Below are positions 46,778 through 56,868 of a DNA stretch of 64,000 bases, in pieces (positions within the stretch are counted from its first letter, which is position 1; every line of letters begins with the position of its first letter). Below the pieces are notes generated by a model. That model did not search any database, was not told the origin of the DNA, and was given only the letters and a program-made list of their open reading frames with translations. This DNA comes from Imhoffiella purpurea (GTDB taxonomy: Bacteria; Pseudomonadota; Gammaproteobacteria; Chromatiales; Chromatiaceae). A program made the translations under genes and the position numbers. Location of the stretch: assembly GCF_000585215.1 (NCBI RefSeq), contig NZ_AONC01000035.1, forward strand, positions 35,360 to 99,359, in the 5' to 3' direction.

Positions 46778-47995
46778 ATGACGCGAGAGCCCGACGACTC
46801 CCGGCCAGACCCGATCGACCCCGAACCGACCTCGGTCCCCGAGCCGGCGCCGCAGTCCGCGCGCCGGCACGTCAAGGCCGCCCGGCACCGCCATGCCAGG
46901 CGGACTGCGCGCTCCCGTCTGCCGCGGGCCAAGCGCACGCAGCCCGGGCAGCCGGCGGGCATCGAGTACCACGAGCTGATCCAGACCGCCTCGGACACAC
47001 CGACACGCATCCTCTGCACCGACTTCAGCCCGGATCGCATCCACACCCAGGAGATCTCCGACACCTCGGCCTTCCTCGCCGCCCACCGGCCCAGCTGGAC
47101 CCGGGTGCGCTGGATCCATGTCGAGGGGCTCCAGGACCAGACCATGCTGCGCACCGTCGCCGAGAAATACCAGCTGCACCCGCTGGCGATCGAGGACATC
47201 CTGGACCGGGCCCAGCGGCCCAAGCTGGACGACTATCCGGGGGAGGACGACCAGCCCGGACGGCTGTTCGTCATGGCGCACGGGGTGAGACTCATCGAGG
47301 GTCAGCTGGTCAGCGAGCCCGTGGGATTCTTCCTCGGACGCACCACCCTGCTGAGCTTCCAGCACGGGTCCTGCGTCGCCATCGGCGAGATCCGAAGACG
47401 TCTCGATACACCCCGCTCGCGGGTGCGCCAGAACGACGCCAGCTTCCTGCTCTACGCACTCGTCGACGCGCTGGTCGACCGCTACTTCCCCATTCTGGAT
47501 GCCTGCTCCGAGCGTCTCGAGGCCGCCGAGGACGAGGTCCTGGCCCGGCCCGACACCCTGAGCCTGCACGCCATGCACCAGATCAAGCGCGACCTGGTGA
47601 TGATCCGCCGCAGCGCCTGGCCGATGCGCGAGCTGGTCGCCCAGCTCCAGCGCGAGCGTCACGAGTGTCTGTCCGAGATCGCCCAGACCTATTTCCGCGA
47701 CGTCTACGACCATTGCGTCCAGATCATCGATCTGATCGAGACCTACCGCGAGATCGCCAGCGCCGTGACCGAGACCTACGTCTCCGTGGTCTCGAACCGC
47801 ACCAACGACATCATGAAGGTCCTGACCGTCATCGGGACCATCTTCATCCCCCTGACCTTCCTCGCCGGGGTCTACGGGATGAACCTCGAGATGCCCGAGA
47901 CCCACTGGGCGCCGGCCTATCCGCTGTTCTGGGTGGCCTGCGTGACGATCGCCGGCATCATGCTCTGGCGCTTCAAGCGCGGCGGCTGGCTCTAG
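46778..47995 (+). CDS. CorA-family divalent-metal transporter
   Basis: CorA pentamers transport Mg2+ (or Co2+, Ni2+, Zn2+). The 405-residue product has a long basic, disordered N-terminus (1-60), a large cytoplasmic domain (LHPLAIEDILDRAQRPKLDD), a coiled stalk, and two C-terminal helices with the signature GVYGMN between them (about residues 367-372). The signature is intact. Confidence 0.92.
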   Translation: MTREPDDSRPDPIDPEPTSVPEPAPQSARRHVKAARHRHARRTARSRLPRAKRTQPGQPAGIEYHELIQTASDTPTRILCTDFSPDRIHTQEISDTSAFLAAHRPSWTRVRWIHVEGLQDQTMLRTVAEKYQLHPLAIEDILDRAQRPKLDDYPGEDDQPGRLFVMAHGVRLIEGQLVSEPVGFFLGRTTLLSFQHGSCVAIGEIRRRLDTPRSRVRQNDASFLLYALVDALVDRYFPILDACSERLEAAEDEVLARPDTLSLHAMHQIKRDLVMIRRSAWPMRELVAQLQRERHECLSEIAQTYFRDVYDHCVQIIDLIETYREIASAVTETYVSVVSNRTNDIMKVLTVIGTIFIPLTFLAGVYGMNLEMPETHWAPAYPLFWVACVTIAGIMLWRFKRGGWL

Positions 47996-48041
47996 CGAAC
48001 GGAGCCGAGCCACACTCCCATCTCACCGAGATCCATCCACC

Positions 48042-49043
48042 ATGACCGACAAGGACCCAATCCCCGATGCATCGCGCAGCCTGGGCATCGACCTGCTGCG
48101 CGGCGCCTGCATCCTCTACATCGTCGGCTACTGGCACCTGATCCCCTACACCACCGCCCTCCCGGGCTATGCCAACTGGTTCACCGAGGGGCTCAAATAC
48201 GTCGCACTTTCCACCTTCGTCTTCTGCTCCGGCTATCTGCTCGCGCGCGCCCGCATCCAGCTCGATCCAAGCGGACTCGGATCCTTCTACCGGCGCCGGC
48301 TACTGCGCATCTATCCGCTCTATCTGGTCGCCTTGGTGGCATTCGGACTCTACGGCATCGCCAGCTGGAAACAGGTCCAGGACGGCATCCTGCTGACCTC
48401 CATGTTCACGCCCCCGGCCATGCCGACGCTCTGGTTCGTCACCATGATCATGGTGTTCTATCTGGCCGCCCCCTTCCTGATCCGCACCGCCGACCGCGCG
48501 CTGCCGACACTCCTGCTCGGCCTGCTGCTGACCTGCGCGCTGGCCGCCCAGCATCTCTGGGTGCGGCACATCGACATGCGTATCCTCATGTATCTGCCGG
48601 TCTTCGTGCTCGGCATCCTCTACCGGCGCCAGCCGTCCTGGCGCGCCCTGGCCGAACGTCACCGCTGGCTCCTGCTGGCGCTCGCGGCGCTGCTGCTGCC
48701 GACCAGCCAGATCGGCAACGAGTCGACCCTGAGCGGCGGACTCATGATCGTTCCACTGCTGCTGACCAGCGCCACCGCCGCCGTCATCTTCGCCGACGGC
48801 CTCGCCGCCCGGCTCCACGCAGGCACCGTCGAACGGCTCGCCTATGCCAGCTTCGGTCTCTATCTGGTGCACCGCCTGGTCTTCAAGGCGAGCATCGCCC
48901 TCTATTTCCCCGCCGAGGGCTGGAACCAGGTCGGCTATCTGCTCGCCGCCGCCCTGCCGATCAGTCTGGCGATCGGATACGGCATGCAGCGCGGATACGA
49001 CAGACTCGCATCGCGCTGGAACCCGCGTCACCGAGGCGTGTGA
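48042..49043 (+). CDS. Acyltransferase-3 family membrane protein
   Basis: Members of this family transfer acyl groups, usually to cell-surface sugars. The 333-residue product has about ten membrane helices. The conserved His is in ILYIVGYWHLIP near the N-terminus and the Arg-rich loop is RRRLLRIYPLYLVALV. It follows the CorA gene after 46 bases and may be co-transcribed. Substrate unknown. Confidence 0.85.
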   Translation: MTDKDPIPDASRSLGIDLLRGACILYIVGYWHLIPYTTALPGYANWFTEGLKYVALSTFVFCSGYLLARARIQLDPSGLGSFYRRRLLRIYPLYLVALVAFGLYGIASWKQVQDGILLTSMFTPPAMPTLWFVTMIMVFYLAAPFLIRTADRALPTLLLGLLLTCALAAQHLWVRHIDMRILMYLPVFVLGILYRRQPSWRALAERHRWLLLALAALLLPTSQIGNESTLSGGLMIVPLLLTSATAAVIFADGLAARLHAGTVERLAYASFGLYLVHRLVFKASIALYFPAEGWNQVGYLLAAALPISLAIGYGMQRGYDRLASRWNPRHRGV

Positions 49044-49132
49044 GATGACACGGAGAATACGGTGACCTGACAGATGCGGTTCTGCCGCAGAGTGGACTCG
49101 GAACGAACGGGCATCGCTCGGACGGCCCGGTA

Positions 49133-50808
49133 TCAGACCTTGAAGTGCCCGATCTGCTCCTGCATCTCCGCCGCCAGACGCGCCAGGGCGTCGCTCGCCT
49201 GCGACAGACGCTCGGAACCCGATGCCGTGTCGTCGACCGTCTTGGTGATGTGATGGATGTTGCGGTTGACCTCCTCGGCGACGGCCGCCTGTTCCTCGGC
49301 CGCGCTGGCGATCTGGGCATTCATGTCGTTCAGCGCGGTCACCGAATGGGCGATGCTCTTGAATGAGTCGCTCGTCTTCCGCGCATCCTCGACGCTGCAC
49401 ATGGCCCGCTCCTCGCTCTTCTGGATCGCCTGGACGACGCTGGACGCACCCGACTGAACCCGCTCGATCTTCTGACGGATATCCTCGGTCGAGGCCCGGG
49501 TCCGGGTCGCCAGGGTCCGCACCTCGTCCGCCACCACGGCGAAGCCTCGTCCCTGCTCGCCGGCGCGCGCCGCGCGACCTCCTCCACCGTCGCCGTCATC
49601 TGATTGATGGCGGTCGCCACCTGATCGGTCTCGTTCTGCTCCTCCTTGACCTGGCGATTCGTCTCGCTGCTGTTGAGCGACAGTTCCTCGGCGGCGGAGG
49701 AGAGGTGGGCGGAGGCGCCCGAGACCCGAGCGACCAGGTTCTGGATCCTCTCCACGAAGGTGTTGAAGGCGCGGGCCAGATCCGCCAGCTCGTTGCGCCC
49801 ATCGGCCTGCAGACGCAGCCTGAGGTCGCCATCCCCCTCGGCGATGGACGCGAGTCGCTCCCGGGTCTCGCGAATCGGCCGCGAGATGCCGCGCGCCGTG
49901 ATCCACGCCAGGGCCAAGCCATCGAGAATCACCACCAGACCAACGCCCAATATCCAATAGAAGGCGCTGTCGAAGACCGCAATGGTCTCGGACCGGTCGA
50001 CCGCCAGCTCCAACACCCCGACCGGATTGCCGGAGAAGTCGCCCACCAGGCGCCCATAGACCGCAACCGGTTCACCCTCGAGCTCGATCCGCCGAACCAG
50101 GACCTCTCCATCCATGATGCGCTGGAGCTGGGCGTCGGAGAACAGCGTGCCTTGCTCCAGGGTGCTGGCGAAGGTCTTGAAACCGGCCCCATCCGGAATC
50201 TGCAAGGCCGCCTCGACGCTCGTATCCTTCTTGAATCGATCGAAGAATGGCTGGCCGAAGGACATGCCGAACTCGACGACGCCGATATGGCGTCCCTGAT
50301 AGAAGACCGGCTCGACGCCCCTCACCCCGAGCCCGGCCACGCCGCGCTCCAGCCCGCGGACCGGCTTCCTGGACCGGTTGGCCTCGACGATGGTCTTGCG
50401 GATCGCGGTCAGATCGTCGCCATAGCGCTCCAGCATGTGCACCCGCAGGAAGGAGGTCGCCGGAGGGGTCAGGAACTGGAACTGACGCACGGCGTACTCC
50501 TTCGACATGTAGTCGAAGATGGGACGCGTGATCTCACGCAGGCGGTCGCGGTCCCCCTCCGCGAACGCTTGCTGGACGACCGGGATGCGCGAGACGAGGG
50601 CACTCAAGGACTGAGCCAGTTCGCCCTGCGAGGCGATCCCGCCGCTCAGTGAATAATAATGGTCCTCCAGCGCCTTCACCTCGGCGCGATCGGAGAGATG
50701 CGCCAGCTTCGACAAGGCGATCGGCAAGATGAGCGCGACGCTCAGGACGCTCACCAGCGCCGACCCGATCAAGACCCGAGATCCAATCGTCAGATTCTTC
50801 AGCGACAC
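49133..50808 (-). pseudogene. Methyl-accepting chemotaxis protein with internal deletion and frameshift
   Basis: The N-terminal frame (GTG at 50808, GGGGAG upstream) encodes a membrane helix, a periplasmic sensor, a second helix, HAMP and the first part of the signalling helix as far as TATVEEVAR. The C-terminal frame resumes at [20 protein letters not shown]. The 60 or so residues normally between them are missing and the frame changes, all at a GCGCG-rich joint near 49562-49576. Unlike the first broken receptor, adding one base cannot repair this, so it is a true deletion unless the assembly collapsed here. Confidence 0.85.
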
Positions 50809-51137
50809 CTGATACTCCCCTGCCTGGCTCGTTATCGTTATAGGCGACCAAGGCCGACCCCTTGCGCCAACGCGCATGGACGGAGCGCGACTGTTTTGGA
50901 CGCCTCATTGCCCCATCATCGAGTAGGAAGCGATCGACGCGTACTCGAAGCGTTTCAGGGGTCAAGATAGACACGGAAGACGAGACCACAAGTCAGGCGC
51001 AATAATCGGACGATCCGCCCGGCCGGATTCGAGACGGACGTCATGTCATCGAGCGCACCTCGGACCGCATCTCGCCAGGCTCGCGGTCCAATCGGAGAAC
51101 ATCCGGAGCCGACATCAAGAGAGGGAAGATTCGACTC
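50809..51137. other. Intergenic region without recognisable gene
   Basis: Divergent gap between the broken receptor and the acylase gene. I see no convincing frame, repeat or strong promoter pair. Confidence 0.45.
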
Positions 51138-53525
51138 ATGCCCCAGCCATCCCCACGACGGATCCGAAACCGACGCTTCACCCGCATTCTCGGCGGCATC
51201 CTGCTGACGACGGTTGCGGCGATCGGAGGCGCCCTATTCTGGATCGGCGCCAGCCTGCCGCCGATCGACGGCGAGGAGCGGCTTTCGGGACTCCAGGCCG
51301 AGGTCGCGCTCGAACGCGACGCGCGCGGACGTCTCGGCATCCGGGCCGCCGACCGGGAGGACCTGCTGTTCGGACTCGGCTATGCCCATGCCCAGGACCG
51401 CTACTTCCAGATGGATCTGCTGCGGCGTGCCGGAAGCGGCACCCTGGCCGAGCTGATCGGACCGGCGGCCGTCGAGGTCGACCGTGTCGCGCGGCTGCAC
51501 GACCTGGCCGGCACGGCACGCGCCTCGCTCGCCCGGCTCGCCCCGGAGGAGCGTGCACAGCTCGACACCTATGTCCGGGGCGTCAACGCAGGCCTGGCGA
51601 GCCTGGGCGCGAGACCCTGGGAATACCTGCTCCTGCGCCAGCCGCCCGCGCCCTGGACCCCGGTCGACAGCCTCCATGCGGTGCTGGCCATGTACCGCGA
51701 CCTCCAGGAGGAGAGCAACCGGGCCGAACGAGCGCTGGACCTGGCGTCGCGGACCCTGGACCCAAGGGTCTTCGCACTCTTCCGGGTCTCGCCCGGCCCC
51801 TGGGAGGCGCCGATCGAGGGAGAGGCCGGCAGCTGGCCCCAGGTCGAGATCCCGGTCTCGGGCCCGGGACTCCGGACGACCCGATCCGAACCGCCGTCCA
51901 TCCCGGATCCCATGCCGGCGGGCAGCAACGCCTTCGCCGTCGGCGGCGCCCTCACAGCGGACGGACGGGCGCTGATCGCCAACGACATGCATCTGACGCT
52001 GCGGGTGCCGAACGTCTGGTATCCGGTCCGTCTCCGGCACGGCGGCGAGACACCGCTCGACGCGGTCGGCGTCAGCCTGCCGGGCGCCCCGGCGCTGGTG
52101 GTCGGCAGCAACGGCCATATCGCCTGGGGTCTGACCAACAGCTATGGCGACTGGCTCGACCATGTGGTGCTGGAGCTGGACCCGAGCGACCCGAACCGCT
52201 ATCTCACCCCGGACGGCTGGCGCCGCCTGGAGCGCCGCACCGAGTGGATCCGGGTCGCCGGCGAGGATCCGGTGCGACTGGAGATCCAGCAGAGCCTCTG
52301 GGGGCCCCTGGTCGGTCACGACCCGGAGGGCCGTCCGCTCGCCCTGCGCTGGGTGGCCCAGGAACCGGAGGCGCTGAACCTGCGCCTGATGCGCATGGTG
52401 GATCAGACCTCGGCCGAGGCCGCCCTGCGGCTCGCCCCGACCTGCGGCGTCCCGGCCCAGAACATCCTGGTGGCCTCGGCCGACGGCGAGGTCGGCTGGA
52501 CCATCCTCGGCCGCGTCCCGCGCCGCCGCGGTCTGGACGGCCCCCGGCCGCGAAGCTGGGCCGACGGCAGAACCGGCTGGCTCGGCTGGCTGGAACCGAA
52601 CGAGGTGCCGCGCATCGGCCCGAGCCGCGAGGCGCGTCTCTGGACCGCCAACGCCCGGGTGGTCGACCTGCACGCCCAGTCACTGCTCGGCGACGGCCGC
52701 TACAACCTGGGCGCACGCGCCCGCCGCATCCGCGACCGGCTCATGGAGCGCCTACTCTTCGACGAGCCGGCCCTGCTCGACATCCAGCTCGACGACCGTG
52801 CCGAACTCATGGAGGGCTGGTATCGGCGACTGGTCGCCTTGGTCCAGGCACGGAAGGAATCGCCCGAGCGCACCCGGATCCTGCGGCTCCTCGCCGACTG
52901 GGACGGCCGGGCGAGCATCGGCTCGGTCGCCTACCGGCTGACGCGCGAATGGCGCACCCGGGTCTCCTCGGTCGTGCTCGACGCCTTGAACCGGCCCCTG
53001 ACCCGGCTCTCGAACGCCGTCCGGCTCGCCGACCTGCCCCGCACCGAGATCGCGGTCTGGTCCATCCTGCGCGATCCGCCCGCCTGGGTCCCGCCCGGCT
53101 ATGACGGCTGGAGCGAACTGCAGAATCGCTGTCTGGACCAGGTGCTCGAGCGCTGGGGCGCGCCCGAGGACTGGCCGTCGCACACCTGGGGGGCGCGCAA
53201 CACGACCGCCATCCGCCACCCCTTCTCGCCGCTCCTGCCGAGCTGGATCGGCGCCTGGCTGGATCTGCCGCCGCGTCCCGTTCCGGGCGACTCGAACGTC
53301 ACGCGCGTCTCCAACCCGACCCAAGGCGCCTCGGAGCGGCTGGTGGTCGCGCCCGGCGCCGAGTCGCGCGGCATCCTGCAGCTGCCGGGCGGAGCCAACG
53401 CCCACCCCTTCTCCGGCACCCGGGAAGGCGACTACCGGGAGTGGCTCTCCGGAGAGCCGGTCCCGCTGCTGCCCGGACCGGCGCGGCACCGGCGCATCCT
53501 CAGACCCGCCGCGAGCGGCCCATGA
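51138..53525 (+). CDS. Penicillin acylase-family N-terminal-nucleophile hydrolase
   Basis: Members cleave amides of penicillins, acyl-homoserine lactones and related compounds. The 795-residue precursor has an N-terminal membrane/signal segment (ILGGILLTTVAAIGGALFWI). It then has the alpha-chain motif LLFGLGYAHAQDRYFQMDLL, a spacer, and the self-cleavage site G-Ser263-N (AGSNAFAVGG), where Ser263 becomes the catalytic residue. LIANDMHL and GSNGHIAWGLTNSYGDWLD follow, as expected. Quorum-signal breakdown is possible but not shown. The stop overlaps the next start. Confidence 0.9.
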   Translation: MPQPSPRRIRNRRFTRILGGILLTTVAAIGGALFWIGASLPPIDGEERLSGLQAEVALERDARGRLGIRAADREDLLFGLGYAHAQDRYFQMDLLRRAGSGTLAELIGPAAVEVDRVARLHDLAGTARASLARLAPEERAQLDTYVRGVNAGLASLGARPWEYLLLRQPPAPWTPVDSLHAVLAMYRDLQEESNRAERALDLASRTLDPRVFALFRVSPGPWEAPIEGEAGSWPQVEIPVSGPGLRTTRSEPPSIPDPMPAGSNAFAVGGALTADGRALIANDMHLTLRVPNVWYPVRLRHGGETPLDAVGVSLPGAPALVVGSNGHIAWGLTNSYGDWLDHVVLELDPSDPNRYLTPDGWRRLERRTEWIRVAGEDPVRLEIQQSLWGPLVGHDPEGRPLALRWVAQEPEALNLRLMRMVDQTSAEAALRLAPTCGVPAQNILVASADGEVGWTILGRVPRRRGLDGPRPRSWADGRTGWLGWLEPNEVPRIGPSREARLWTANARVVDLHAQSLLGDGRYNLGARARRIRDRLMERLLFDEPALLDIQLDDRAELMEGWYRRLVALVQARKESPERTRILRLLADWDGRASIGSVAYRLTREWRTRVSSVVLDALNRPLTRLSNAVRLADLPRTEIAVWSILRDPPAWVPPGYDGWSELQNRCLDQVLERWGAPEDWPSHTWGARNTTAIRHPFSPLLPSWIGAWLDLPPRPVPGDSNVTRVSNPTQGASERLVVAPGAESRGILQLPGGANAHPFSGTREGDYREWLSGEPVPLLPGPARHRRILRPAASGP

Positions 53526-54544
53526 GCGCCCGCATCCCGCCTCGACGCCTCGCGCGACAGACCGGCCGAGCGGCGCTGAGCCTGCTGCTGTGCGCATCCA
53601 TGCTGCTGCCGATCCAGAGGACGCATGCCTCGGACCTGGAGCTGAGCGGAGAGACCGGTCTCGGCTACGACACCAATCCGGCGCAGAGCCACAGGAGCCG
53701 GGATCTGGCCTTCGCCCGTCTCGCGCTCGGCGCCGCGCAGACACTGGGGCTGAAGACGTCCGACCTGAGCTTCGCGCTCGAGGGCTGGTACCGCGACTAC
53801 GAGGCCGACAACGACAGCTACCGGCTGTCCCTAGGCTCGAGCTGGTCGCGATCCACCGAGCGCGACCTGGGGCTGATCAGGGTCTCGGTCTCGGGCGTCC
53901 TCTATCGCGACGCCCTGGTGCCGGCCGACGAGCGCGACGAGGCCGCCCTCGCCCTGCGCTACGACCGCATCCTCGGCGCCCGCGACACGCTCGGTCTCTC
54001 GGCCGAGGTCCGCTGGCTCGCCTACCGCAACCCCTCAGAGCCCTGGTCTGGACGTCCCGGATCCGGCTCGGGCCGATGGGACTCGAACGGACGTGGCCGG
54101 GGGACGGGCCGACAGGGAAGCGGGCGTCCGACCGCACGACTGGAGCAGCGCCGCGACGACCGGCTCTCGACCCTCGCGCTCGACGCCGCCCACGACTGGT
54201 CCCCGACCGTCTCGACCCGGATCACGCTCGCCCATGCCCGCAACGAATCGCCGGTCGCGCTCGAGTCCTACGACCGCGACGGCATCGGCCTGCTGGCCCG
54301 GATCGCGCTGGGCCAGAAATGGCTGGTGGAGGCTGGACTGGGCTGGTCGCGCTGCGACTACGACCATGCCCAGCGCCGGCTGAGCCGAGAGGACGAGCAG
54401 CGCAGCGCCGCACTGGCGATCCGGCGCCAGCTCGGCGCGCGCGAGCTCTACTGCAGCCTGGACTGGGTGGACAGCGATTCGACCCTCGACGACCGCTCCT
54501 TCCGGCAAGGGGTGACCCAGTGTGGCCTGGCCTGGTCCTTCTGA
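53522..54544 (+). CDS. Outer-membrane beta-barrel-like protein
   Basis: The 340-residue precursor has a signal peptide (LSLLLCASMLLPIQRTHA) and then repeated amphipathic beta strands (ETGLGYDTNPAQSHRSRDLA, FALEGWYRDYEADNDSYRLS), ending in Phe (CGLAWSF), as in outer-membrane barrels. A Gly/Arg-rich insertion near 176-205 may be an external loop. The ATG overlaps the acylase stop. It is unlike any named porin that I can recall. Confidence 0.7.
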   Translation: MSARIPPRRLARQTGRAALSLLLCASMLLPIQRTHASDLELSGETGLGYDTNPAQSHRSRDLAFARLALGAAQTLGLKTSDLSFALEGWYRDYEADNDSYRLSLGSSWSRSTERDLGLIRVSVSGVLYRDALVPADERDEAALALRYDRILGARDTLGLSAEVRWLAYRNPSEPWSGRPGSGSGRWDSNGRGRGTGRQGSGRPTARLEQRRDDRLSTLALDAAHDWSPTVSTRITLAHARNESPVALESYDRDGIGLLARIALGQKWLVEAGLGWSRCDYDHAQRRLSREDEQRSAALAIRRQLGARELYCSLDWVDSDSTLDDRSFRQGVTQCGLAWSF

Positions 54545-54545
54545 C

Positions 54546-55040
54546 ATGGAACCGCCAAGCACGCGAAGGACGCCAAAGGCAGCAACGCCTTGCGCCCCAA
54601 ACGACAGACGGCCAAAGATACCGACGCAGGCACCGGCCGAGTCCCGGAATTGCTTCGCGCCCTTTGCGCCTTCGCGGTTCAAGCCCCTCCTCCTCGTTCT
54701 CGCATGCATCTGCATCCCGGCCGTCTGGGCCGAGACCCCCTGGCTGGCGCGGGTGCAGAGGATCGAGCCGGATCGGGTCACGGTCGCCATCGAGAATGCC
54801 GCCGGGGGGCCGGCGACCGCCGTGCTGGCGGTCGACCCGAAATCCGGACCGCGCGGGATCGAGCCAGGTCAGCTGATCCGGGTCTGGCCGGGGGCGCCGC
54901 CCGGCGCGGACGGCATCTGGACCCAGGCGCGCCTGGTCCCCTTCGAGCGCGGCGCCGGAGCCGCCGACCGCACCGGCGTGCGGGCCCGCATCATGTTCGG
55001 CGCCCAGCGCGGATTCGGCGGAGGCCGTGGTGGACGCTGA
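54546..55040 (+). CDS. Hypothetical exported protein with a repeat-derived N-terminal extension
   Basis: The frame starts at an ATG next to the previous stop. The first 46 or so residues (MEPPSTRRTPKAATPCAPND onward) come from an intergenic repeat. A normal signal peptide (PLLLVLACICIPAVWA) follows, then a mature domain of about 95 residues (LARVQRIEPDRVTVAIENAA) and a Gly/Arg tail. No family is recognised. Start is uncertain: no in-frame ATG or GTG lies between the repeat and the signal peptide. It overlaps the histidine-kinase start. Confidence 0.55.
   Translation: MEPPSTRRTPKAATPCAPNDRRPKIPTQAPAESRNCFAPFAPSRFKPLLLVLACICIPAVWAETPWLARVQRIEPDRVTVAIENAAGGPATAVLAVDPKSGPRGIEPGQLIRVWPGAPPGADGIWTQARLVPFERGAGAADRTGVRARIMFGAQRGFGGGRGGR
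54548..54683. repeat. REP-like imperfect inverted repeat
   Basis: Left arm GAACCGCCAAGCACGCGAAG and following bases (54547-54578) pair imperfectly with GCTTCGCGCCCTTTGCGCCT and following bases (54653-54682). Sequences of the type CTTCGCG-CCTTTGCG-CTTCGCGGTT are frequent dispersed repeats in Proteobacteria. Here the unit is read through as coding sequence. Confidence 0.6.
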
Positions 55041-56601
55041 GCGGGGCAGCAACCGGCTGCCGCCCCTCTGGCTCGGACACCTGCTGGTCTTCGGCCTGCT
55101 GTTCGCCCTGGTCCTGACCTGGTTCTTCGTCCAGACCCGTCAGGCCCAGCGGCTCTTCCTCGACGACGCCAGCGAGCACGCCCGGCTGCTGACCGACGCG
55201 GTCATCCTCCATGCCCGCGGCGCCCTCATGGCCGAGGAGATGACCGAGGGTCTGCTGACCCGCTCGCTCGCCAACTCGGCGCGCTTCGTCGCCTATCTCG
55301 ACGCCATCGCCCCCTTTCGCGCCGAGGAGCTGAGCGCCTTCGCCGCCGAGGCCGGGCTCTCGGTGATCCGCGTGGTGAGGTCGGAGGAAAACGTCCAGGG
55401 TCCGCCGGACTGGGCGCCGAGCCAGCCGCTCGACTGCGGACGGCTGGAGCAACTCATCCGCATGCCGTCCGCGCACGCCCTGGTCTACGGCCTGGCCCGG
55501 GAGGATGGGGACGGCTGCGTCCTGGTCGGCATGGACAGCCGCGACAGCGAAGCGCTGGAGGATGCGATCGGTCTGCCCAAGGCGCTGGAGTCGATCGCCG
55601 ACCTGCCCGGCGTGGTCAGCGTCCGGCTGGAGGGCCGGCCGCGCGAGCGCGTGACCCAGCCGCTGGAGTGCAGCCTGCCGGAGGTCTCCATCCGCCAGCT
55701 GGCAGACGGCCTGACGGTCGCCCGGGCGACCGCCCCGGTGGCCGGCGCGCGTCTGTTCCTGGAGCTGGACGCCGGCCCCCTGATCCTGATGCGCGAGCGT
55801 CTCTGGCTCGAATTCGTCGCCTTCATGGCGGTGCTGGTCCTGGCCGGAGGCGCCGCGACCTGGATCCTCATCCGTCACCAGCGCGCCCACGAGCGCCAGC
55901 GGCTCGACTACGAACGCCGTCTCTCGCGCCAGCGCGAGGAGGCCGGGCTGGGACGCGCCGCCGCCGCCATCGCCCACGAGATCCGCAATCCGCTCAACGC
56001 CATGGCGATGGGACTGCAGCGACTGCAGCTGGAGGCCGAGGAGCTCAGCCCCGATCATCGACGTCTGGTCGAACTGGTCGGCGAGGCGGTGCGGCGCACC
56101 AACGCCACGGTCACCGGGCTGCTGGACTATGCCAGGCCGGTCAGACCGCGACAGGAGCGCGTCGCGCTCGACCGTCTGGTGGAGGATCTGTTGAGCCTCT
56201 ACCGCCAGCGGCTCGACGACCGCGGCATCCGGCTCGAGGCGAGCCTGCGGCCGGAGACCTGGATCAGCGCCGACCCGGATCTGCTGACTCAGGTCCTGGA
56301 CAACCTCCTGCGCAACGCCCTGGAGGCCCAGCCGCGAGGCGGAGACATCCAGGTCCGGGTCGAACTCGACGGCGACCGGGCGCGTCTGATCGTCGCCAAT
56401 CCCGGACTGGAGCTGGAAGCCGCCGAGGTCGAACGCATCCTGGAGCCCTGGTTCACCACCAAGGCCGAGGGAACCGGACTGGGCCTGGCCATCTCGCAGC
56501 GCATCGTCGCCGCGCACGGCGGACGGCTGGAGATCAGGGTTCCGACGCCGGGACGGCTGAGCCTCTCGGTGACGATGCCGACACGGGGGACAACCGACTG
56601 A
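55027..56601 (+). CDS. Sensor histidine kinase
   Basis: The 524-residue product has two membrane helices (about 16-36 and 262-282) enclosing a periplasmic sensor of about 225 residues. The dimerisation domain has phospho-acceptor His317 (AAAIAHEIRNPLNAMAMGLQ). The HATPase domain has DNLLRNALEAQ and GTGLGLAISQRIVAAHGG. It is most like NtrB/ZraS-type kinases that pair with sigma-54 regulators. The start GTG overlaps the preceding gene by 14 bases. Its likely partner is the regulator at 56869. Confidence 0.92.
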   Translation: MVDAERGSNRLPPLWLGHLLVFGLLFALVLTWFFVQTRQAQRLFLDDASEHARLLTDAVILHARGALMAEEMTEGLLTRSLANSARFVAYLDAIAPFRAEELSAFAAEAGLSVIRVVRSEENVQGPPDWAPSQPLDCGRLEQLIRMPSAHALVYGLAREDGDGCVLVGMDSRDSEALEDAIGLPKALESIADLPGVVSVRLEGRPRERVTQPLECSLPEVSIRQLADGLTVARATAPVAGARLFLELDAGPLILMRERLWLEFVAFMAVLVLAGGAATWILIRHQRAHERQRLDYERRLSRQREEAGLGRAAAAIAHEIRNPLNAMAMGLQRLQLEAEELSPDHRRLVELVGEAVRRTNATVTGLLDYARPVRPRQERVALDRLVEDLLSLYRQRLDDRGIRLEASLRPETWISADPDLLTQVLDNLLRNALEAQPRGGDIQVRVELDGDRARLIVANPGLELEAAEVERILEPWFTTKAEGTGLGLAISQRIVAAHGGRLEIRVPTPGRLSLSVTMPTRGTTD

Positions 56602-56621
56602 TGCGTCGAGAGCCGGGTCTC

Positions 56622-56812
56622 GCAGGGCGCAATAGGCCGCCTTCAACGGGTGCCTACACGGCTTCGATGCCGTCGATACGCTCGATGCATTGCAGACCGA
56701 TCGACTCCGGAGCGGCCGTATTGCGCCGTATCGCCGTATGCAAACGACGAACGGGGTCGGAACCTCAATGCTCTTTCCCATGCGGCGCAATACGCTATCG
56801 CTATTGCGCCCT
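56622..56812. repeat. REP-like GGCGCAATA repeats between kinase and regulator
   Basis: AGGGCGCAATAGG (56626-56638) and TATTGCGCCCTA (56797-56808) are inverted copies. The second is part of a hairpin GGCGCAATA-CGCTATCGC-TATTGCGCC (56780-56805). TATTGCGCCGTATCGCCGTAT lies between. This resembles dispersed repeats around unrelated genes in Proteobacteria and fills the gap in an otherwise tight operon. Confidence 0.65.
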
Positions 56813-56868
56813 ACGCCGGATCGCAAACCGCGCTTGAATGCGCGCCGAAGCCAGATGGATCGAGAACC

